A DNA stretch of 64,000 nt from JBBSBL01 sp046330255 (GTDB taxonomy: Bacteria > Actinomycetota > Thermoleophilia > Solirubrobacterales > Solirubrobacteraceae). A model generated the notes under the pieces. It saw only the letters and a list, made by a program, of their open reading frames with translations, was not told the origin of the DNA and did no database searches. The first letter of the stretch is position 1, and the number at the start of each line of letters is the position of its first letter. Below, in pieces: positions 58,549 through 64,000 of the stretch. The position numbers and the translations under genes are program-made. Where the stretch lies: assembly GCA_046330255.1 (NCBI GenBank), contig JAXLTC010000002.1, positions 372,001-436,000 of the forward strand, written 5' to 3'.

Positions 58549-60425
58549 GTCGCCTTTCCGGTGATTCGCCGCGGGCGCCGGAGGGCGACCCCGGGCGGCG
58601 CGCACCGTCCACCGAACCTGCTATCAAGCGCCGTCGCGCCAAGCGCGCGCTGCTTGTGCTGGCTCCGCTTTCCGTCGCCGCCGCGGCCATCGTCGCCGCC
58701 TCGTCCTCGCCGCCCCAGACCGTTCAGGCCGCAGCGAGCGTTCGCCCGATCGCGGACGGCTCCGGGCGGGTGGGACGCTCGGCGCCCGACTGGTCGCGCT
58801 CGCCCGTCCTGCGTGTCGGCGGGCGCCCGCGCCGCTCCGCCTACGTGCGGTTCCGCGTCCCCGGCGGCATGCGGACGGCGAAGCTCTGGCTGTACGTGAC
58901 CGGCGGCCCGCGGCGCGTCCCGATCAGCGCCGTGCTGGTGCGCGGCTCCACGCGCTCGGCGCTGCGGTGGGCGGGTCGCCGCAGCGTCGCGGGCACGGTC
59001 GGCCGTACGCGCTCCGCCCGCATGCGACGCTGGATCTCGATCGACGTCTCGCGGATCACGCGAAAGCCCGGGGTCGCGACGCTCGTCCTGGTCTCGCGCG
59101 GTCGCCGCGCGCGGCTGTTCTCGAGCCGCGAGGGCGGCAGGCCGCCGCGCCTGGTCCTCGGCCGCGGCCCTCTCCGCGGCACCGCCGCCCCGCCCGGCGC
59201 CGGCCCCGCGGGGGGCTCCGGCGGCGGGCCGAACCCGAGCGGGACCCTGCCCGCCGTCGTCTTCGCCCCGGCGCCGCCGACGCGCTTCGTCTCGCCCAGC
59301 GGCGACGACACGGGCGACTGCACCCGCAACGACCCGTGCTTGACGCTGAACCGCGCCTACGCGGTGGCCTCGCTCGGCGAAACCGTCCAGATGGCCGGCG
59401 GCAACTACGACTACGTAAACGTGCAGGACTACCCGCCGAAGGACGGCTCGACCTGCGTCAGCGACCCGGCGAGCGGCGCTTGCGTGGTCGTGGTGGCGGC
59501 GCCCAACTCGACCGTCACGATCGGCTCGCTGACGCTCGGCAAGGACCGCACCGTGCCCGGCCCCTCGGGCCTGGTCTTCCTCTCGGGCGGCAGCCAGCGC
59601 ATCGTGAGCCGCGACACGACGCTGTGGCAGGCCGCCCAGACGGCCCTGGTCGGGATGTCGCACCGCAACTACTTCATGAGCGGCGGCTCGTGGGTCACGC
59701 TCAACGGCGGGGAGGTGGGCCCCGAGAACACCTCCGACGGCACCCACCCGGAGATCCAGCGCGTCTACGGCACCAGACCCCTGCAGGTGCCCCAGAACGT
59801 GCGGTTCGAGAACGTCTACTTCCACGACATCAACACCACCGCCCCCAAGGCGCACGTCGACTGCCTCCAGGTCGAGAACGGGACCAACATGCAGATCGTC
59901 GGCAACCGCTTCGAGCGCTGCGGCTCGGTCGGACTGCGGATGAGCTTCGGCGTGGAGACGGAGGACGGGCCGCCGACCAACGTCCTGATCGAGAACAACT
60001 CCTTCGGCGACTGCGCGGACATCCCGGTGTCGCGCTGCTACTACTCGGCGCAACTCGGGGTCGGACGCAACATCACCGTGCGCAACAACTCCTCCTCGAT
60101 GTCGATCCAGGGGCCCAACAGCTCGGGCTACAACGGCGGCTGGGACGCGGTGGGCGTGCGCTACGTCGGCAACGCGATCAACGGGACCTTCGAGCCGTGC
60201 GGCCCGGGCTACTTCAGCCACAACGTGGTCACCGGGTCGACCTGCGGCTCGGGCGATCGGCGCGTCTCCTCGATCGGCTTCCTGAGCTCGAGCGACCTCC
60301 GGCTTCGCTCCGGCTCGCCGGCGATCAACGCCGGAGACCCGCGCGACTTCCCGGCGCGCGACGCGGTCGGGGTGGCGCGGCCGCGCGGGCCCGCGCCGGA
60401 CGCCGGCGCCTACGAGTCCGGCTAG
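58524..60425 (+). CDS. Exported beta-helix protein (pectate-lyase-like fold)
   Basis: A 633-residue protein. From GTG 58524 it has a basic cytoplasmic leader, one membrane segment (ALLVLAPLSVAAAAIVAA, about 43-60), a jelly-roll-like region (about 80-200) and a Gly/Pro linker (about 220-245). The C-terminal 380 residues form a right-handed parallel beta-helix typical of carbohydrate-active proteins: TRFVSPSGDDTGDCT, PCLTLNRAYAVASLGETVQMAGGNY, VRFENVYFHDINTTAPKAHVDCLQVENG and GSPAINAGDPRDF. It likely binds or cuts the operon's glycan. It is the last gene; its stop meets the convergent oxidoreductase stop in a shared CTAG. Confidence 0.78.
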   Translation: MDPPQERISRLSGDSPRAPEGDPGRRAPSTEPAIKRRRAKRALLVLAPLSVAAAAIVAASSSPPQTVQAAASVRPIADGSGRVGRSAPDWSRSPVLRVGGRPRRSAYVRFRVPGGMRTAKLWLYVTGGPRRVPISAVLVRGSTRSALRWAGRRSVAGTVGRTRSARMRRWISIDVSRITRKPGVATLVLVSRGRRARLFSSREGGRPPRLVLGRGPLRGTAAPPGAGPAGGSGGGPNPSGTLPAVVFAPAPPTRFVSPSGDDTGDCTRNDPCLTLNRAYAVASLGETVQMAGGNYDYVNVQDYPPKDGSTCVSDPASGACVVVVAAPNSTVTIGSLTLGKDRTVPGPSGLVFLSGGSQRIVSRDTTLWQAAQTALVGMSHRNYFMSGGSWVTLNGGEVGPENTSDGTHPEIQRVYGTRPLQVPQNVRFENVYFHDINTTAPKAHVDCLQVENGTNMQIVGNRFERCGSVGLRMSFGVETEDGPPTNVLIENNSFGDCADIPVSRCYYSAQLGVGRNITVRNNSSSMSIQGPNSSGYNGGWDAVGVRYVGNAINGTFEPCGPGYFSHNVVTGSTCGSGDRRVSSIGFLSSSDLRLRSGSPAINAGDPRDFPARDAVGVARPRGPAPDAGAYESG

Positions 60426-61684
60426 AGCTGGTGCCAGCGGTGGGGGTCGAGCGCCATCGGCTCCCCGTGCCACTCCGCGGGCAACTCGACCTCGACCTCG
60501 AGCGGGCGCCCCGGCGGCTCCGGCTCGCGGTGCATGCCGGTCGTCGCGAGCCACGGCGCGAGATAGCGCCCGCTGACCTTGTGCGGCGGCCACCACAGGC
60601 AGTCCGCTGACGCGACGCCCTCCCCGCCGCCGCCGGCGAGCGAGTGGTGCAGGCTGAGCGACTCGCCGCCGGTGATCAGCAGCCCGCGCAGCACCGGACG
60701 GAATGGGGCGGGGTCCACATCGGCGCCGAAGCGCGCCGCGATGTGCTCGGCGGCGGCGTCGGCCTGCTGTGTGGCGAGCCCGCCCTGCTTGAGCGGGAAG
60801 CTCGTGCCGTCGCCGGCCGCGTACACGTCCTCCGTGCCCCGCACGCGCGCGTGCTCGTCGATCGGGATGAAGCCGCGCTCGTCGGCCGGGAGTCCCGGGA
60901 TGCCGGGACCCTCCTGGGCGGGCAACGCGATCACGTCGGTGGCCTCGAGCGGCTCGTCACCGGGGGTCAGGACCAGTCGTCCGTGCTCGTCCTCGCGGGC
61001 CCGCGCTCCGGCGCGGACCTCGATGCCGCGCGCGCCGAGGATCTCCGCCACGGCATCGCTCGCGACCGTGCCGAAGACCGCGAGCGGGGCGGGCTCGGGC
61101 GTGACGATCGTGAAGCGGGCGTCGCGCACCCCGAGCTCGATCGCGCGCCGCTGCGCCATCAGCGCAAGCTCGTAGATCGGGAGCGGCCAGCCGTTCGACG
61201 GCGGGACGACGAACGCGAAGCGCCGCGGCGGGCCGTCCTCGCCCGCGGCGTCGCGCAGCAGCGTGGCCAGCCGGCGGCGATCGGAGGGCGCCGCGAACGT
61301 GATCCCGTTGGCGAACGCCGGACTCACGCGGGCTCCGGCGCAGATCACCGCGACGTCGTAGGCGAGGCTCGAGCCGTCGTCGAGCTCGAGCAGGTGCTCG
61401 TCCGGGTCCGCGCGCGCGAGCCGGCGCGGGAGCAGCCGCACCCCGAACTCGTCGGCGAGCGGCTCCAGCGCCCGGTGCTCGGGCGGCTCGTGGGTGAACG
61501 GCTCCTCGACCGCGAGCGGTTTGTAGGAGAAGTCCGGCTCCGGCTCGACCAGAGTGATCGCCATCGAACCGGGAGCGAGGTGCGCCAGCGCCAGCAGCGT
61601 CTCGAGGCCGGCGACGCCCCCGCCCACGATGGCGACCCGCGGCGCGTCAGCCGCCTGAGCGGCGTGCTCGGCGCCGTCCGTCAT
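60422..61684 (-). CDS. NAD(P)/FAD-dependent oxidoreductase (sulfide:quinone-reductase/NDH-2-like)
   Basis: A 420-residue flavoprotein. VAIVGGGVAGLETLLALAHL (about 17-36) binds FAD, YDVAVICAGARVSPAFANG follows the adenine site, and the late VYAAGDGTSFPLKQGGLATQQADAAAEHIA is the second FAD motif of the pyridine nucleotide-disulfide family. A redox-active CxxC is absent, so it is not a thiol reductase; sulfide:quinone reductase or type II NADH dehydrogenase are nearest in layout. ATG 61684 is chosen because homology begins there; ATGs at 61726 and 61792 add only basic sequence. It is divergent from the large exported protein gene. Confidence 0.82.
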   Translation of the reverse strand: MTDGAEHAAQAADAPRVAIVGGGVAGLETLLALAHLAPGSMAITLVEPEPDFSYKPLAVEEPFTHEPPEHRALEPLADEFGVRLLPRRLARADPDEHLLELDDGSSLAYDVAVICAGARVSPAFANGITFAAPSDRRRLATLLRDAAGEDGPPRRFAFVVPPSNGWPLPIYELALMAQRRAIELGVRDARFTIVTPEPAPLAVFGTVASDAVAEILGARGIEVRAGARAREDEHGRLVLTPGDEPLEATDVIALPAQEGPGIPGLPADERGFIPIDEHARVRGTEDVYAAGDGTSFPLKQGGLATQQADAAAEHIAARFGADVDPAPFRPVLRGLLITGGESLSLHHSLAGGGGEGVASADCLWWPPHKVSGRYLAPWLATTGMHREPEPPGRPLEVEVELPAEWHGEPMALDPHRWHQL

Positions 61685-61785
61685 CGCCCGTGCGCGAAGC
61701 GGCAGATCATCGGTGCGGCCAATCATGCCTGCATCCGCGCCGCGGCGGCGCGCGGGCCGCCGCGCGCGGCTCGCGGCCGGTGTCG

Positions 61786-61841
61786 CGTCCACCTTTCGTC
61801 CAGCCGGGCGTCCGGATCTCGTCCACCGAACGTCCAGATCC
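61786..61841 (+). promoter_or_regulatory. Five helically phased CGTCC repeats upstream of a surface-protein gene
   Basis: CGTCC occurs at 61786, 61797, 61809, 61820 and 61831, that is 11, 12, 11 and 11 bp apart, with CGTCCA at four of the five. The spacing puts all units on one face of the helix, as in SARP or PhoP direct-repeat operators. TAAAG (61854-61858) could be part of a -10 box 13 bp downstream. The gene it would serve starts at 61891; the divergent oxidoreductase starts at 61684. Confidence 0.5.
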
Positions 61842-61890
61842 GGCGGCCGGCGCGTAAAGCCGTGCTCGCCTGGGTGACGACAGGCTGCGA

Positions 61891-64000
61891 ATGCGGCTCC
61901 GCCACCTGCCGGCCCTGGCGCCGGCCCTCATCCTGCTGTGCCTCGCGCCGTCCGCCGGCGCGACCCCCCTCGTCGGCAGCTCGAAGGTCCCACAGCAGCG
62001 GGTGTCCGTCGCGCCCGGAAGCGTCGAGGCGGTGCCGCTGACGGTCCGGCGGAGCGGATCGTTGCGCACGCTACGCATCTGGGTGGACCGCCATACCCGC
62101 GCGCGAACGCTCGTGATCGGCATCTACAGCGACCGGCGCGGACGCCCCGGCCGCCTGCTCGCGCGCGGGCATCGACGCAAGCTGCGGCGCAAGGCGTGGA
62201 ACACGGTCCCGGTCCCGGCGACGCCGGTGATGGCGGGCGAGCGCGTCTGGGTGGCCATCGCCCCGGCGGGCGGCAGCCTCACCTACCGCGCGGAAGCGCG
62301 ACGCTGCACCATCACCTCGCCCACGGTCCGCACCGCGTCGCTGCCGCGCAACTGGACGGGCGCGATCGCAGCTCGGCGCCGCTGCGCGCCGTCGGTCGGC
62401 GGCGACGGACAGCCGACCCCGCCGGTCGGCCCGGTGATCCCGCCCATCCCGCCGCCGGTCGATCCGGCCCCGCCCGTCGATCCGGCGCCGCCCGCGGACA
62501 CGACCCCGCCGGACACGACGATCGACGTCGCTCCCCCGCCGCTCACGACCGCCAACTCGACCTCGATCGCCTTCTCTTCGGAGTCCGGGGCGACGTTCGA
62601 GTGCCGCCTGGACGGGGCCGCGTGGCAGTCCTGCGCGAGCCCCTACGACCTGACCGCCCTCGCCAACGGCGCGCACACCTTCGACGTCCGCGCGATCGAC
62701 CAGGCGGGCAACACCGACCCGACCCCGGCATCCGTGAGCTGGACGGTCGACGTCAGCGCGCCCGGGGCGCCGTCCATCGCCTCGGGGCCCTCCGGCCTCA
62801 CAAACTCGACCACGGCCGACTTCTCCTTCACGGGCGACAGCGGCAACACGTTCGAGTGCCGCCTGGACGGAGGCTCCTGGGTGGCCTGCGACAGCCCGCG
62901 CTCCTACACCGGCCTGGCCGCCGGGATGCACACCTTCGACGTCCGCGCCCGCGACGCCGCCGGCAACACCGGCGCCGCCGCCACCCGCACCTGGACCGTC
63001 GACACCACCGCCCCCGCAGCGCCGAGCATCAGCTCCGGCCCGGCGCCGACGAGCGCGTCCTCCTCGGCAGCGTTCGCGTTCAGCGGCGAGGCGGGCGCGA
63101 GCCTCGAATGCCGCATCGACGGCGCCGCGTGGGCCGCCTGCACAAGTCCGCAGACCTACGCCTCGCTGGCCGACGGCTCCCACACCTTCGACGTCCGTGC
63201 CCGCGACGCCGCCGGCAACACCGGCGCCGCCACCACCCGCACCTGGACCGTCGACACCACCGCCCCCGCAGCGCCGAGCATCAGCTCCGGCCCGTCCGGC
63301 GCCACCAGCTCCACCTCGGCCAGCCTCGCGTTCAGCGGCGAGTCCGGCGCGAGCTTCGAATGCCGCATCGACGGCGGCGCCTGGGCCGCCTGCACCAGCC
63401 CCAAGGCGTACAGCTCGCTCGCGCAGGGCAGCCACTCCTTCGACGTCCGCGCCCGCGACGCCGCCGGCAACACCGGCGCCGCCGCCACCCGCGGCTGGAC
63501 GGTCGACACGGTCGCCCCGGACACGACGCTCGTGTCCGGCCCGTCCGGCACCACGACGTCGACCTCGGCCACGCTGACGTTCAGCTCCGAGGCGGGCGCC
63601 ACGTTCCAGTGCCGCATCGACGGCGGCGCATGGGGCGCGTGCGCCAGCCCGAAGACCTGGAGCGGCCTCGCGGTCGGGGCGCACACCGCCGAGGTGCGTG
63701 CGTCCGACGCCGCGGGCAACACCGACGCCACCCCGGCGAGCGCGACCTGGACGGTGCAGGCGGCGGGCGACACCACCCCGCCGACGGTCGGCTGGACCAA
63801 GCCGTCGAACGGACAGACGATCTCCGGGACGCTCGACGACCCGACGTGCGAGGCCGCGGCCTCCGACTCGGGCGGCATCGACCGCGTCGAGTTCTACGCG
63901 GACGGGACGCTGCTCAACACCGAGCGCACGGCGCCCTACACCTGCACGTGGGACACCACGAAGGTCTCCAACGGCTCCCACACGCTGCGCGCGACGGCCT
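61891..64000 (+). CDS. Large exported protein with tandem 84-residue Ig-like repeats (partial, runs off right edge)
   Basis: At least 703 residues with no stop in the window. A signal peptide (RLRHLPALAPALILLCLAPSAGA, cleavage about 24) is followed by a beta-rich domain (about 30-165, with CTITSPTVRTASLPRNW), a Pro-rich linker of PVDPAPP units (about 170-210), then five tandem repeats of 83-85 residues. Each contains a core like FECRIDGGAWAACTSP and HTFDVRARDAAGNTG, the pattern of chitobiase-type or HYR-like Ig modules that hold two cysteines each. A Big_9-like Ig unit (GGIDRVEFYADGTLL) begins before the edge. The function is probably adhesion or wall/glycan binding. Confidence 0.82.
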   Translation, partial: MRLRHLPALAPALILLCLAPSAGATPLVGSSKVPQQRVSVAPGSVEAVPLTVRRSGSLRTLRIWVDRHTRARTLVIGIYSDRRGRPGRLLARGHRRKLRRKAWNTVPVPATPVMAGERVWVAIAPAGGSLTYRAEARRCTITSPTVRTASLPRNWTGAIAARRRCAPSVGGDGQPTPPVGPVIPPIPPPVDPAPPVDPAPPADTTPPDTTIDVAPPPLTTANSTSIAFSSESGATFECRLDGAAWQSCASPYDLTALANGAHTFDVRAIDQAGNTDPTPASVSWTVDVSAPGAPSIASGPSGLTNSTTADFSFTGDSGNTFECRLDGGSWVACDSPRSYTGLAAGMHTFDVRARDAAGNTGAAATRTWTVDTTAPAAPSISSGPAPTSASSSAAFAFSGEAGASLECRIDGAAWAACTSPQTYASLADGSHTFDVRARDAAGNTGAATTRTWTVDTTAPAAPSISSGPSGATSSTSASLAFSGESGASFECRIDGGAWAACTSPKAYSSLAQGSHSFDVRARDAAGNTGAAATRGWTVDTVAPDTTLVSGPSGTTTSTSATLTFSSEAGATFQCRIDGGAWGACASPKTWSGLAVGAHTAEVRASDAAGNTDATPASATWTVQAAGDTTPPTVGWTKPSNGQTISGTLDDPTCEAAASDSGGIDRVEFYADGTLLNTERTAPYTCTWDTTKVSNGSHTLRATA
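62540..63750 (+). repeat. Five in-frame tandem repeats of about 252 bp
   Basis: Equivalent anchor points (CAC before the TTCGACGTCCG core) lie at 62674, 62929, 63181, 63433 and 63682, so periods are 255, 252, 252 and 249 bp, all multiples of three. Between the second and third anchors a stretch of more than 100 bp from 62929 and its copy from 63181 differ at only a few positions, showing recent duplication or gene conversion. Outer units are more diverged. Confidence 0.8.

Noticed and set aside
60422..60425. Shared CTAG of two convergent stop codons as a functional overlap
   Set aside because: Simple tail-to-tail arrangement of palindromic stop codons; common and without known meaning.
62540..63750. 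CRISPR-like array (regular repeats)
   Set aside because: The 252-bp units are in frame, encode Ig-like domains and have no short repeat-spacer pattern.
1..64000. tRNA, rRNA, insertion sequences, integrases, phage genes, toxin-antitoxin pairs
   Set aside because: Looked for by motif and by gene content; nothing convincing was found.

Overview
The window comes from a very GC-rich (by eye above 70% G+C), Gram-positive-type actinobacterium. The best guess is class Thermoleophilia (Solirubrobacterales-like). This rests on gene content, not on a marker gene: AddAB/AdnAB-type recombination nucleases, a MarP-like CvpA-trypsin protease, a SARP regulator, HtpX-PspAB and PspA-PspAA pairs, c-di-AMP riboswitches on wall hydrolases, and a giant surface protein combining an N,N-dimethylformamidase-like domain with Big_5 and DUF4082 modules. 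No rRNA, tRNA, transposase, phage gene or CRISPR array was found. Most genes overlap by 4 bp (ATGA/GTGA) or are tightly spaced, and GTG starts are common.

Layout. 1-4.3 kb: a ferritin-like protein cut by the left edge, an ECF sigma factor coupled to a DNA-alkyl-guanine methyltransferase, two overlapping CrcB fluoride channels, an MFS transporter and a cupin. 4.3-14.4 kb (minus): a genome-maintenance block of marP, topB, addB and addA; addA carries a single-base frameshift near 5235. 14.4-23.0 kb: a class B penicillin-binding protein, a flavin monooxygenase, four small minus-strand genes, then FHA protein, orphan ParA, L,D-transpeptidase and a beta-propeller protein. 23.0-28.3 kb (minus): aspartate-family amino-acid operon lysA-hom-(START-like gene)-thrC-thrB. 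28.3-32 kb: alpha/beta hydrolase, lgt and an M23 wall peptidase behind a c-di-AMP riboswitch. 31.9-37 kb: envelope-stress genes htpX-pspAB and pspA-pspAA, with a possible structured RNA between. 37-42.4 kb: thioesterase, GH84 hexosaminidase, NlpC/P60 hydrolase with a second c-di-AMP riboswitch, cell-wall-binding lipoprotein, acyltransferase. 42.4-44.5 kb: a divergent SARP / LuxR regulator pair.

44.7-60.4 kb is the most distinctive region. It holds nine same-strand genes, nearly all overlapping: a polyprenyl-phosphate sugar transferase, a GT2, a FAD oxidoreductase, a polytopic membrane protein, a sugar epimerase, a 1685-residue exported protein with a dimethylformamidase-like domain, a Wzx-like flippase, a second GT2 and an exported beta-helix protein. 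It looks like a surface glycan assembly operon that also makes its own surface enzyme or adhesin. The right end holds a convergent NAD(P)/FAD oxidoreductase and the start of another repeat-rich exported protein, preceded by five helically phased CGTCC repeats.

Two intergenic regions 28 kb apart (about 1766-1964 and 30041-30261) carry the same roughly 200-bp sequence built around a TCGCGAGAGTGC hairpin, apparently an undescribed dispersed repeat family. Functional calls come from reading motifs in the translations and from family knowledge; no database search was run.
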